From positions 7,680,391-7,744,390 of the forward strand of contig NC_051118.1 in assembly GCF_014839805.1 (NCBI RefSeq): a stretch of DNA of 64,000 bases, given 5' to 3'. Under the pieces are notes generated by a model. That model had not been told where the DNA came from. It saw only the letters and a list, made by a program, of their open reading frames with translations, and did no database searches. Source of the stretch: Manduca sexta. Its lineage: Eukaryota > Arthropoda > Insecta > Lepidoptera > Sphingidae. Below, piece by piece: positions 32,801 through 41,694 of this stretch; within the stretch, counting starts at the first letter, position 1; every line of letters begins with the position of its first letter. Both the position numbers and the translations under genes were made by a program.

Positions 32801-35499
32801 CTGCCGAGCGTTAATCATCTCTCGTCAGTCGACACTCTATTGTACCACACTCCACTTACCATCAGGTGCTGTGAGGTCACTTCGCCGGGCAAGTATAAGA
32901 AAAAGAAAAAGAAAAAAAAAGAAAAAAAAGAAAAAAAATAAAAAAAGAAAAAAAAACACATACCTTTCCTCTGTATAATAACTCGCAACAGCGGCCTCGC
33001 TGTGAGGAGTGCCCGTGCCAGGTTATCATCATTGTTGATGGGCAGCAGGTCGCCATCCCGAGGGTCTGTGTAGGAGATCAGGAACGTAACGTCGTGAAGC
33101 CGGTGGAGTTTCTCTATGAGAGCCTTGAAGTCTTCGTATTTTAGTTTCTCGCTTCGACTTAACGAGAAACGGCGGAATTCTGCATCGAACTGTGGAATGG
33201 TAGAAGACGGATATATTTTTCATACATTGGTCAGATAGGGCAGTAGTTCCATTACAACTAAGCCAGGGAATGGTGGAAAATAACATTTTTCTACCGTTCG
33301 CTGTGAGCCACACAAATATAAAAAAAATATTTTTTTATATATTGGTCGGACAAAACAATAAATTATTTCTATGCATTGGTGAGAGAAGCTTTCTAGCCCA
33401 CACACCACGACAACTATTGTAGCTAAAACCAGCAGTGGCACTTATTTATGACACCGAGCGGTGAAGCTCGCCGAGTCTTAGGGAACAGTAATCTGTCTTT
33501 ACCCTACAACTAAAATAATCAAATAGAAAGATAGGGAGGAGTTGCATTTGCACAAAAAAGTTGAGTGCTTGGTAAATAAACATGACTCCATAAACAACAT
33601 TAACTTAAATTTGGAAAGTAGTAGACAAAACACCACTCTTGTAACCAAGACATACAAATTAGTCAAGCAAGTTTTTTGACAAGCCACGACTGACCAAAAA
33701 CACTAACTTACTCATGGTAGGTCTCTCGTAAGCGATGGTATGTCTGGAGAAATACCAATATAATGTCTATTTCTACTGCTAAGCAGCAGTGTGTATGCAC
33801 TGTTGTGTTCCAGTTTAAAGGACATTGCTGCCAAGTTAATAACTGGGTATTATGAGACTTAACATGTCTCAGGATGACAAGCGCAGTGGAGTGCCGCACA
33901 ATACTTTGAAATGTGAAGTTCAGCATTGTGTTGCTTCTTGTTTATGGTCATATTGTTTACTATCAGGCAACCGGCAAGCATTTTCAACATTCAACTGCAT
34001 TATAAAAAAAACATGGAACAAGTAAATAGTGTGTGACAATGTAATGTAAATACCACTCTCGTCAACCTGTGCTGTAAGATCTACATGGATATAATCTTCA
34101 AACTTGAAGACGATAATACTTGCATATCCTCCTTAAAAACAAAAATATTGCCACTAGGCCAAGAAATATTAAGATACATCTTCCTAGTATGAATATATTC
34201 TATGAGAGACTAAACGTCTTATATAAAATAATTTGAACACATCTTATCCCACCATCATCTTCACCTATCTAATTCTCAGCATTTTCAGAAGACTTAAATA
34301 TTTTCTAAACAAAGTATCATACCCAGGATCTTGTTCCTAGTCTACATAATATTATAATGCTATTAGCAATAACAGCCTTAATTAATCGTAAGTTCTGGAT
34401 ACAAGATCTTTAAGCCATGGTACCCAATTACCAAAGGAGAATAATGATTTTGCTTATTGCCACTTGCATGTGTGATTGTGATTGAAGAAGGCCTTGGGCG
34501 ATGGCCCATTTGCCACCTCCTACCACTGGCCACTAGACAAATGTTATGAAAGGACAACTATTTCATAGCCCATTAATATTTGTATGGGTCATTATCATAC
34601 ATACATAATCAGGGACATATTATGTCAATTCAACATAATCATACTATATGTCAGGGTACATTTGTATGATAGATATTTAATATTTTGAAATCTTTTAAAT
34701 GCATCTCTTAGAATAAATAGTATTATAAAATTGAAAGTTGACAAACAATTTGCAATATACTTAACACTGCAAATTACATTTCCTACAAGGTGACATTTTA
34801 AAACTTACTAATATTATATGAATGTTTGAATATATTTTTTGTAATGGAACTAAATCAATACTAAAATTTGCGTAATCAAGAAATATAGATTCAACAGAAA
34901 TCAGTTTTTATCTTCAAAGTTATAACTTTAAACTTTACCTTCTACAACCCTAATCAAAGAATCATTCTAATTTTAATATGAATAAATATGAGAATGATAG
35001 AATGAAGATTGTTAGTAAATAATAGTTCATAATATCTTTAGCAATAACTATTAACTAATAAACATTGTGATAAAAAATGTAAAAGTATGAACAAAAAACC
35101 CTAACATTTATTTGCATGTTTAACACTAAAATATTAATTATCATTGTTTCTACCTTTATGAACGTCTAGATAACACGTTAATTAGCCATAAATCACTACA
35201 GTGCGATCGTCAACAATGCTCAAGAGCCCCACTAACCGAAAATAAAGATATTGTTTCATAAACATTAATCAACATTCCTACATAAGTTTCATATTCTTAC
35301 ACAAGACAATTACTCCACATCCTGCAAGCTGTGTAACACATTAAAGTAACATTTATAATATAACGAGACCACAAAAGAACATTTAAAGTTTGCGTGTCTC
35401 CAAAACTACGGCAATGAAATTAGAAATTTTTTTATCCACCTTGGTTTTTACTTCCACACTTTGACTGTCAATTCTGGCCGCTATCTTGTTTTTGGACAT
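20864..35499 (-). CDS. par-6: par-6, partitioning-defective 6 polarity scaffold (7 exons)
   Basis: Exons on the minus strand: 35499-35440, 33189-32964, 23095-22968, 22729-22632, 22302-22134, 21443-21307, 20984-20864; 939 bp, 312 residues, all GT..AG and phase-consistent. Exon 2 encodes the PB1 domain (about 21-95, with [17 protein letters not shown]), which pairs with the PB1 of atypical PKC. Residues 130-147 (ISNPHDFRM onward) are the semi-CRIB that binds Cdc42-GTP together with the PDZ domain at about 152-250; the PDZ carboxylate loop is PLGFFI. The end of exon 6 is a Pro run and an acidic linker, and exon 7 carries [13 protein letters not shown] and ends LHL, as in fly Par-6. The protein acts at the apical cortex with Par-3 and aPKC. 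Intron 2 is 9.8 kb and full of repeats. The ATG has G at -3 and its product matches the fly N-terminus (MSKNKI). Shorter than fly Par-6 mainly in the C-terminal linker. Confidence 0.96.
21135..21220 (+). repeat. CATCATCATCATCAGCC repeat, copy 1
   Basis: CATCATCATCATCAGCC, TGTCCACTGGTGACC and GGGCCTCCTC is a common short insect repeat with a trinucleotide end. Lies in par-6 intron 6, about 150 bp from exon 7. Confidence 0.6.
21549..21850 (+). mobile_element. SINE family A, 3'-truncated
   Basis: CGGCGATAGCTTGGTTGG through AACAGTGGGACAATAG; lacks the ACAGGGCTGATATTATT end. Located in par-6 intron 5. Confidence 0.8.
21955..22040 (-). repeat. fragment of dispersed repeat family B
   Basis: GCTATGGCGGGTTTTACACC and CTACCACCAGC match the end of the minus-oriented copies at 27725 and 56205. 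Intron 5 of par-6, about 95 bp downstream of the exon 5 donor. Confidence 0.5.
23572..23645 (+). repeat. CATCATCATCATCAGCC repeat, copy 2
   Basis: CATCATCATCATCATCAGCC, TTGTCCATAGACAAAGGCC and TCCTCCAATATGCGC; same family as 21135. Par-6 intron 2. Confidence 0.6.
23688..23750 (+). repeat. dispersed repeat family M, copy 1
   Basis: AGCAAAAGCGGCGTCCACC through TTTTCTTGGTCAAGCTATA matches 62595-62650 in the same orientation. Confidence 0.5.
24270..24480 (+). repeat. dispersed repeat family I, copy 2
   Basis: AAAAATTGGTTAAAAAATGA, GATGTGGGGATATCGC and GATGACGTCACATG mirror the block order at 19600-19800. Confidence 0.45.
25795..26015 (+). repeat. dispersed repeat family B
   Basis: Block order TGCTGGTAGTAGGAT, CCGCCATAGTGGCCC, GGCCAGCAAAATTGTGTCGAC, CCATCAGGTACAGTGAGGTCA is shared with 32635 (plus) and, inverted, with 27725 and 56205. 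Likely a SINE or the 3' end of a LINE. Confidence 0.65.
27050..27180 (+). repeat. CA/CT-rich microsatellite
   Basis: Mixed ACAC, TCTCTC and CACGC runs over about 130 bp with little other sequence; par-6 intron 2. Confidence 0.8.
27225..27425 (-). repeat. tRNA-derived SINE-like repeat, family C
   Basis: On the minus strand it reads GTTCGAATCCCGGGTCGG, a B-box-like motif, followed by TGATATTGAGTTTG and a distal end with TGATGTGAATGG on the plus strand. Confidence 0.6.
27467..27643 (+). mobile_element. MITE with GGGCCTTATTCT inverted ends, copy 1
   Basis: Left GGGGCCTTATTCTCTATC and right ACAGAATAAGGGCCC are inverted. The 177-bp interior (GTGCGTAACAAGCACGTAAC, ACAGAATACCATTCC, CGTTACGCGTTTACACTATC) is almost identical to 43773-43950. 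Confidence 0.85.
27725..28005 (-). repeat. dispersed repeat family B, long copy
   Basis: TGCACCTGATGGTAAGTGGAG, GTCGACTGACGAGAG, GTCGACACAATTATGCCGGCC and TTTCGGAGCGGATATAAAATATATCC; the fullest minus-oriented copy. Par-6 intron 2. Confidence 0.75.
28269..28580 (+). mobile_element. SINE family A with foreign middle segment
   Basis: Head (CGGCGATAGCCTGGTTGG) and tail (GAGGAAACCTGCATACCTG, CTAGACCAGCGTGG) are normal, but about 28385-28445 has an AAAGGCTTTC...GAAGCG/GGAAGCGTCCTTT segment where other copies have the TTATCGCTTGCTTTAACGG block. Confidence 0.75.
28815..28945 (+). repeat. tRNA-derived SINE-like repeat, family C
   Basis: Begins TGGCGTAATGGCTCAGTTG like a tRNA A box and has AAGTTCGAATCCGGGTCGGG as B box, then TTTCTACGCAATAGTATTACG. 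Not a functional tRNA: the arms do not fold as a cloverleaf by eye. Confidence 0.6.
29590..29800 (+). repeat. LINE-tail-like repeat with (ACAG)n
   Basis: AAGTTTCGTTAAAATCCGTC, GAGTAGTTTTTG and GGTTATACAGACAGACAG is a typical insect non-LTR 3' remnant; the CAGA tract spans 29669-29686. Par-6 intron 2. Confidence 0.6.
30050..30260 (-). repeat. dispersed repeat family E
   Basis: CCTGATGGTAAGCGATACGA, CGCCCATAAACAGTAG, GTTTGGTATTCCAATGCG and TTACACTGGCTATAATGTCC match 57905-58135 in order. Smaller pieces lie at 33725, 54640 and 55180. Confidence 0.7.
30609..30935 (+). mobile_element. SINE family A, full length
   Basis: Complete head-to-tail copy: CGGCGATAGCCTAGTTG, GATTCAAATCCCAAGGGCAC, GAGGAAACCTGCACATCTG, CTAGGCCAGCGTGGTGGAC, then ATACAGGGCTG and a TTATTA microsatellite. 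Par-6 intron 2. Confidence 0.88.
31090..31345 (+). repeat. poly-G-containing repeat
   Basis: AGAGCGTCGCCAGCCGATGG runs into 13 consecutive G (31128-31140) and then CAAGTTGATATGGACAATGAG. The ending TAGCCCCCGCCCCCTGGCTACGCC resembles a common decayed insect repeat that contrasts site-of-insertion boundaries. Confidence 0.4.
31548..31715 (+). mobile_element. MITE with GGGCCTTATTCT-type ends, diverged copy
   Basis: GGGCCCTGAGTCCTTGGCAC to CATAGAGTATAAGGCCCC; interior ACAAACACGTAACGC and GAAGATAACGTAACACGACC aligns with the 27467 and 43773 copies at lower identity. Confidence 0.7.
31785..31965 (+). mobile_element. hAT-like MITE, TAGGGCTGCCAT ends
   Basis: TAGGGCTGCCAT and ATGGCAGCCCTG are inverted ends of a 181-bp element. 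Flanks CCATTATT and TTATTATT agree at six of eight positions. Same terminal motif as 15610 and 36106. Confidence 0.7.
31975..32095 (-). repeat. tRNA-derived SINE-like repeat, family C fragment
   Basis: Minus strand reads GGGTTCGATCCCGTGTCGG, a B-box-like motif, followed by a CAATATC-containing stretch as in 27225. Confidence 0.5.
32139..32272 (+). repeat. imperfect direct duplication, 80-bp period
   Basis: GAGGTGTCATTATTTTTTATTTAC...GTGGCTCTTATTAC at 32139 repeats as GAGGTGTCATTACTTTTTATTTAC...GTAGCTCTTATTAC at 32219. Confidence 0.7.
32635..32958 (+). mobile_element. family B repeat with A-rich tail abutting the par-6 exon 2 donor
   Basis: Blocks TGGTGGTAGGATATATTG, CCGCCATAGTGGCCCACG, GGGATCAGCCTGTGTATATCC, CTCGTCAGTCGACAC and CCATCAGGTGCTGTGAGGTCA lead into an A-rich tail (about 32899-32956, mostly A with single G). 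The tail ends some 8 bases inside par-6 intron 2. The structure argues for a retroposon copied by target-primed reverse transcription. Confidence 0.75.
33725..33930 (-). repeat. family E-related repeat
   Basis: CTCGTAAGCGATGGTATGTC, GTGTTCCAGTTTAAAGGACATTGC and TTAACATGTCTCAGGATGAC resemble the distal half of family E; the CCAGTTTGAAGGACATTGCC block recurs at 54660. Par-6 intron 1. Confidence 0.5.
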
Positions 35500-36372
35500 C
35501 TCGATAACATTTATTAAAGCACTAATATACTAAAAACTACACTCAAAACATTTAGGCACTTAATAATTAGTTAAAACATTGTAAAATATAAAAAGTTTTA
35601 TCCAATAATCTCACGGTATTCAGGCACTTCGCGTCGCAATTTCAGTTTATCCGTTTTCATATACGACATTTTTGCCGCATTAGTAATGGATGACGTGTAT
35701 ACGACCAATGGTGTGTCGATTGTTTCATAATTTTTGTAGTAGGCGATTGTTCATTGGTTATTCTACTTTGTAGTAGAAAACAAACTGTTTTGTCCATACG
35801 CTTCGTTATACGAAAGATAAAATATAGGTGTAATATAGTAATTATTCAAGCTATATTTTTTATGCTACCATAACATCGTCGTATTAGGATACGCTTTTTT
35901 ATACTTCCTAGTACATATCTGTTAAAAATATTATGGATAGCTAATTTCAAATTTGCTAGCGCATACTATTATTTCCCGAAGTCTGAACTCTGGATACACC
36001 AATGATAAAAGAGTATAGGGATACACCTTGATTTGTCACTGTCAGTATGGTCCAGCAATACAGTATGATCGAAAACAGTTGATCATAATATTTTATAAAA
36101 GTAAATAGGGCTGTCAGTCTGTTTTATAAAAATTGTGTGATTGACGAAATTACTTTCTATGTAAAAATATACAACACACAACACAACGTGAATGTTAAAT
36201 AAAAATACATGATTTGATTTTATAAATTTATTAATGTATTTTCCATGACATTATTTTGGTACTGGCTGACAGCCCTGAATGTAAATGTCAAAAAAACAAC
36301 ATAACCCTATAAAAATTGCATAAAAAAAAGTAATAAAGTAAATAAATAGTCAAATTTCATTATTATTTCAAT
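35500..36372. promoter_or_regulatory. shared divergent 5' region of par-6 and CHCHD7
   Basis: Only about 870 bp separate the two start codons, which point away from each other, so the promoters and 5' UTRs of both genes should lie here. I cannot place a TATA box or start site. A short ATG frame (MSYMKTDKLKLRREVPEYR, minus strand, 35669 downward) meets a possible donor GTGAGA. A hAT-like MITE occupies 36106-36277, nearer the CHCHD7 side. Confidence 0.5.
36106..36277 (+). mobile_element. hAT-like MITE, TAGGGCTGTCAG ends
   Basis: TAGGGCTGTCAG and CTGACAGCCCTG form inverted ends of a 172-bp element. Flanks AAAGTAAA (36098-36105) and AATGTAAA (36278-36285) differ at one base. It sits about 95 bp upstream of the CHCHD7 start codon. 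Confidence 0.8.
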
Positions 36373-37324
36373 ATGACTAAGCTAATAAATAAGGAAGCTG
36401 CTCGAATTAACCCGTGTCTAAAGGTAATATGACTTTAGGAATTACGTTTTATGTTATTTGTATTGTAATTATGTATGTTACTTTAATTATGTAACTTATT
36501 CTTTTTTTAGGAACAAGAAATGTCCTACGAATGCCTAAATAAAAATGGATTTGATCACGCTAAATGTGAAAACTATTTCGATAACTACAACACTTGTAAG
36601 AAGTTTTGGGTGTGTTACTTTTCAAGATCATATTTGATTCATATAAATCGAATGGAGTACACCAGTACTGAACTTAGGGTCCTTAAAAGGAGGGCAAATT
36701 TAATTAAGTCTAATCTAATTTTATATGGTAATGCTATCTGAAGGCTCCTTAATAAACCTTTAAATTTTACAATATAGTATAAAATACAAATAGGGTATGA
36801 TCCTATAATATGTAATAGTAAATAATATACAAAAGAATATTTTGTCTAACTGCATTAAAATTGGTTTAGAAATCACAATGTTTCTGTTTTAGATTTAATA
36901 TAAGGTAAATCTTTATTTATATATAAAGCTGAAGAGTTTGTTTGAATGTGCTAATCACACAAACTACTATGGACTTTTTTATTTTTTTACCACTAATAGA
37001 AATCTACATTACTCCTGAATGCTATTGGCTAATTTTATCCCATGATAATTTAACTGGCCTTTTATCCAGGCTTTTTTTTTCATATAGAGACATGAGCAAA
37101 AGCTAGTGTTTGATAAACATAAATAATGAAAATGAGTCAAATACCCATTTTGATATTACAAGCTCTATATTTAAATTTGACCAACTGCAAAAATTACCAT
37201 ATTATATTTCCAGGGCAAAGTGTATAGCGACAGAAGAGCAAAAGGAATTCGGCCATATCTACCTGATATTGAAGAGAGAGAGAAAATAAAAGCTGATTAT
37301 ATTAAGGCAGTGAGAGGCGAATGA
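36373..37324 (+). CDS. CHCHD7: CHCHD7/COX23-like twin CX9C mitochondrial protein (3 exons)
   Basis: Exons are 36373-36423, 36511-36609 and 37214-37324, encoding 86 residues with all junctions in phase 0. The donors are GTAATA and GTGTGT; the acceptors are TTTTTAG and TTTCCAG. Cysteines fall at 15 and 25 and at 36 and 46, two CX9C pairs that form the coiled-coil-helix-coiled-coil-helix fold with two disulphides. NPC near residue 15 and KKFW at 47-50, followed by a basic segment with RRAKGIRPYLP, match CHCHD7/Cox23 proteins, and the length is normal. Proteins of this family are imported into the intermembrane space by the Mia40 relay; yeast Cox23 is linked to cytochrome c oxidase assembly. It is divergent from par-6. 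The first exon is only 17 codons, so the gene would be missed by ORF length alone. Confidence 0.92.
36925..37090 (+). repeat. dispersed repeat family L
   Basis: ATATAAAGCTGAAGAGTTTG, AACTACTATGG and AAATCTACATTACTCCTGA; related segments lie at 10370-10460, 50165-50310, 54395-54495 and (minus) 62985-63090. In CHCHD7 intron 2. Confidence 0.55.
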
Positions 37325-37403
37325 TATTTAAAAAAAAAAAATAAGTTAGGTGACTGTTTAGTATACAGACTACACTATAGGGTAATTTTGCTATTTTTTA
37401 CTA

Positions 37404-37409
37404 AATAAA
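37404..37409 (+). terminator. candidate polyadenylation signal of CHCHD7
   Basis: AATAAA lies 80 bp after the CHCHD7 stop codon, the first one downstream. In such AT-rich DNA the hexamer is frequent by chance, so this rests on position alone. Confidence 0.45.
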
Positions 37410-37529
37410 ACCACATACCTATCTAATTGCAAGTAAGTATCTTTACAGTAAGTTATTTAAACCATAGATGTAAAATAAAAAAGTGTAAATTTCAAACAAA
37501 ATAGATATTAATAAAAAGTAATTGTAATT

Positions 37530-37715
37530 GTACGCGCCCACTGCCACCACTACTTCTCTAAGAGAATTTCTCACAGCGACATCATACTTTCTTTCGATTC
37601 TTGGTGAAAATATTCATAATGGATGATTTTTGGCACAATGTCAGCAAAGGGGAAGATGAGTATGTGGTTTTATTTAGTAATGCAATGTCAAAATGACGCT
37701 CTATATATCATATTT
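37530..37715 (+). repeat. dispersed repeat family F, copy 2
   Basis: TTTTTGGCACAATGTCAGC, GAGTATGTGGTTTTATTTAG and GCAATGTCAAAATGACGCTC; see 17345. Confidence 0.6.
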
Positions 37716-39178
37716 AGGGATGGAAAGCGCATGAATAAATAGCACTAATATCTTTTTGTATAAACGGTTTCGGTTTTGTAATATTTCAACATTTGGATTA
37801 AGATATAAGGAATTAAAATACAAAGTGTCAAAGTAACATATAAATATCTATCCATCTTTTCATTACCTCTTGTACTTGACATAGTTCATAGATTCTATAT
37901 TTTTAATAATTATTAATACACTAAAGGCATTATTTAAATTGTTTCTTGTTTCAATTTAATTCTTTGCATCTGTAAATATTGTATCGATTCTACAATTATT
38001 GTAATTCAGACAATATCTGTGATTTTACCATTGAAATAATTTTGAAACTGCCTTGGCAAGATTTATATTTTTGAACAATTTTTGGGCACTTCTGACTACC
38101 TCCTTGGGGGTTAAATTAAAACATAAACTTATGCTAACAAGCAGGACTGTCTTATAAGGGCCCCTGGACTATGTACACCTAAGATTGAAAGCCCTTTTTA
38201 TTGGTGTACTTAGCAAAGTGGATACACAGTTATCAATACCCCCTTACTAAATGGGGATCATGGGTACACACCCCTCTGCTCTTAAGGTAAAGACGGCCGT
38301 AGTTAGTAAGACCTCTACAATTTTCAACACATTGTGATATTCTTGTTTTAGTTAAATATATTAAGTATGCTGATCTTCTGCTACTTTGCATTTAAGGAAA
38401 GTAGGACCCTGTAAATCTGTATTGAAGTACATTTATAAAAATAATCATATTGATTTCTGTCTATTCAGTTTCAGAAAAAGCTAATAAATTTAGTTATCTC
38501 TAAATCAATTGTAATGTAACTTTTACCTTTAGGTCACCATATTGACATGAATAAATGAGCATTTCAAAGTAACAGCACTAAATTTTAATAAATTATGTTG
38601 TTAATTAAAATGTTTTATTTGATTTCTATATTAAAGTAATATTAAGATATCGTCATATATCTAAAAAAACCTCTTTAGATCATCTAAAAGTTTAGGAGTG
38701 AACCATCTTTAATTTCATACAGAACAGTAGCGTATCTTGCCATGCAGGGTCTCTATATCTATATTTGTTGGGGGCTCTTCAGCGCAGTGCGAACTTTTGG
38801 GCGCTCGCTTAGTTTAATATAAGTATGGGCCAAGAGGGGCCCCAGAGCTCGGGCGTTCCATATCACTGATAGGGCGGTGGCTACACCCCTGATACAGAAT
38901 ATTCTATTTCATGATGTTAATATATGCATTAAAGAAATCCAAGCCACTAGTATTGAAAATTGTGTTTGGCAATTGTTTTTTTTTAAAGCTTTGATATATC
39001 TATATGTTCCTGTGGATGCAATGTCGTTTATTGGTCGAAACTATTACACATTTTTTTCAGTACTTAATGCTCTGCACTTAAAATTATGAAAGTCCGGTGT
39101 ACTCTTGGCTCGATCAGGTTTAAAGTGATCAGAATAGACTAGGTTTATTTTGCCATTGGCCATCTGTCTGACACTCCT

Positions 39179-39365
39179 TTAGGACGTCCTGACACGTTCA
39201 AATTGACAAATCTACACGTATTTGTTGTCAACCCGCCTGGGACGTCCTAGAACATTAAATTGCATTAGAATTTCTATACGCTGAAACGTTTAAATGGTAT
39301 AACGATATTCTCACCTAGGTATTTAAAGGCAACCCGCGTGGGACGTCTAATCACGTCAAAATTGT
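39179..39365 (+). repeat. degenerate tandem repeat with GGACGTC blocks
   Basis: Three unit heads: GGACGTCCTGACACGTTCAA (39182), GGACGTCCTAGAACATTAAA (39240) and GGACGTCTAATCACGTCAAA (39341). The second and third are each preceded by CAACCCGCCTG or CAACCCGCGTG. Unit lengths are about 58 and 101 bp. Confidence 0.75.
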
Positions 39366-41539
39366 CTTGGGAATCCACACATTATGTGAATAAAAATGCA
39401 GTCTTGGTGTAATATTTTAATCGTGAAATACACAGTGGGAAGCGATGACAGTGTCAGTGTATATAGTCGAGGCTACAAAATACAATACGAAGGCAATGTT
39501 AGGAAGAACTTTGTTACTCAATTTTGATCTTTCGATACGCAAGCATAATAAATTAATTTGAAAGTCCACCGGCTTTGCGGGAATAAGTATCATTTTAGAT
39601 TGTTTTGATGGCTAGGGTACGTTACCTCAGTCATCCTATAAAGAGAATAAGCTTGATAGATTTTGTCCACTTCTTTTCTGCAATTTTGGCAGTAGTGGAC
39701 TGTAAAGAAATATGATATTCGACAGTAAATATTAGCTTTGGAATAATCGGTTAGCTTCGGTTTTGTTAAGCATTATCTGTCACTTAATAACTGTATGATT
39801 TTTTAATTTTGTGGCCGAATACGATTCTATTTTTATCATTCGAAGTTTACTTACTGGAGACTTTTGCAAGTTCTACCTTAATTTGGATTAATCAGGACCC
39901 AATTTAGATTTGTTAATATGGAAATCGACAATTAAGTTCCTATTATTTAAAAAATATTAACACCGAAATCGCTCACAATAGGAAGACTACGCAATGAGCT
40001 CCATACCCAACATTTATACTTCTTTATTATATGCTGAAATCCAGCCATCTTGTTTGTTAATTTTATCATGTTAGTTATTGGGATGCAGAGCCGGTAGGCA
40101 AAAATTTAAGTTTACACAACTGTAATATCAGATCTGATTAATTCTATCCCTGTAGTAGCATTTTTATTGTATAGAGAAGAAATTGTGCATCAACGTGATG
40201 CAATGTCTCCGTGATAACACGTCTGCATTGGATAAAATTAATCACATTTATTTTACACTAACATAATAGATAGATCAATTAATTTTTAACTTTACAAATA
40301 AATACTTAATCTCTATCAAAACATTATTTATACGTTGAAAATTTTCATATAGTGACAAAGGGTCTGACAAACCAATTGACCCTAAAACTTTTTAAACAAA
40401 TAGATTCTTAGATCTATGTGATTCTTCGTATTTCACTGTTTGATCATACAACCCTACATCAATTTAGAACATGTATAAACTTACTAACGTAATCGCGAAT
40501 AGCTATTACATGATTAAAATACACTTTACTATATGGGAGGCACTTTTTTTTGTAATGATTTAGTACTTATCTATCTATTAGTTTGCGTAGACTAAATCCA
40601 AATAAAAGGCTAGATTTATGGCATACGTTATCCCTATGATATAAAACCACGTTAATGAGGGAAGAAGAGATGCTTTGCAAAAGTATGGGCTATTGATGAC
40701 AATTTTTTTGACACGAGCAGATACATATCAAGCCGAATGGTACGACTTCTTGCACCAACACATTCTCTTCCAGAAGGAACAAGTATTCAATAGATGTTTG
40801 CATTTTAAACTGATAACGTAGCCTTTGCATATTTTTTCGTTAATTCCGAAGATAGAATTACTTCTTTATATAACCAAAATCAATTATGAATAGGCTTGGT
40901 TCAAAACTTATATCTAATTAAAAAAACACTGCTTTCGAGTAGGATTCTAATAAGGAATGACAAAGAGTTAATTTTAAGACCTATAAATAGCAATATAATA
41001 ACTTAAAAGAATAATATATATTGGTGCAATAATAATTAAAAGTTGAATAAAAATACGAATAAAGAGATTAAACTTAAATTGGGAATAAATTACATATTTA
41101 TGACAAATTGATTCTTCGTACCATAAGCATTAATGTCACGATTTTTATTGATCATAACTATTTTTGATCACAATTCCACATATGTATTTATATTTATATA
41201 TCATCGATATTTTATATGTCAATTGGTAAAAATGGGCTTAATCTAAAAGCGGTATTTTGAAAACTGTAGCTCTATTTTTTACAATAGGTGGGTGTAGCGT
41301 GAAATAAAGCGTTGATTCGTTTATCAAATTGTAATTTTATAACTAACAGAATGTGTTGGGACGTCATGCAACTTGACTTATGAGATAGTAATCATTAAAA
41401 TTATGCAACTGGCTTAAAAATTACTACAAAATGAGATCACTACACAGGACGTCATATGACGTCGAATTCATTCATTCATTTTTGCCGGCCGTTTTTTTAT
41501 TTTAAATATATTAAAATGTATTAACCGTAAACAAAATAT

Positions 41540-41694
41540 TAGTGGCGAAGCATCCATATAACGCGATTCCCGCCAGATTCCCTTTCATGTACAATCTATT
41601 TATAATTAAAATGATTCGCATACCGCATTTATGCATAACAGTACCTATAAGTAGTGTAGGGTTACCTTTCAGAAAATTTCACTCTACGCCACTG
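41540..41694 (+). mobile_element. hAT-like MITE, CAGTGGCG family, with perfect 8-bp duplication
   Basis: Ends TAGTGGCGAAG and CTACGCCACTG; flanks CAAAATAT at 41532-41539 and 41695-41702 are identical. The 155-bp element shares interior blocks with 1015-1155. Confidence 0.85.

Larger units (their letters stand above)
23096..32963 (-). other. par-6 intron 2, 9.9 kb repeat-filled
   Basis: The interval has correct splice sites at both ends (GTATGT donor at 32963, CTTTACAG acceptor at 23096). All longer open frames inside lie in or beside dispersed repeats; I see no nested gene. SINE family A (28269, 30609), family B (25795, 27725, 32635), family C, MITEs and microsatellites are listed individually. 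Confidence 0.7.

Noticed and set aside
39179..39365. CRISPR-like repeat array
   Set aside because: The repeats are degenerate, spacers are of unequal length, and the DNA is an animal genome.
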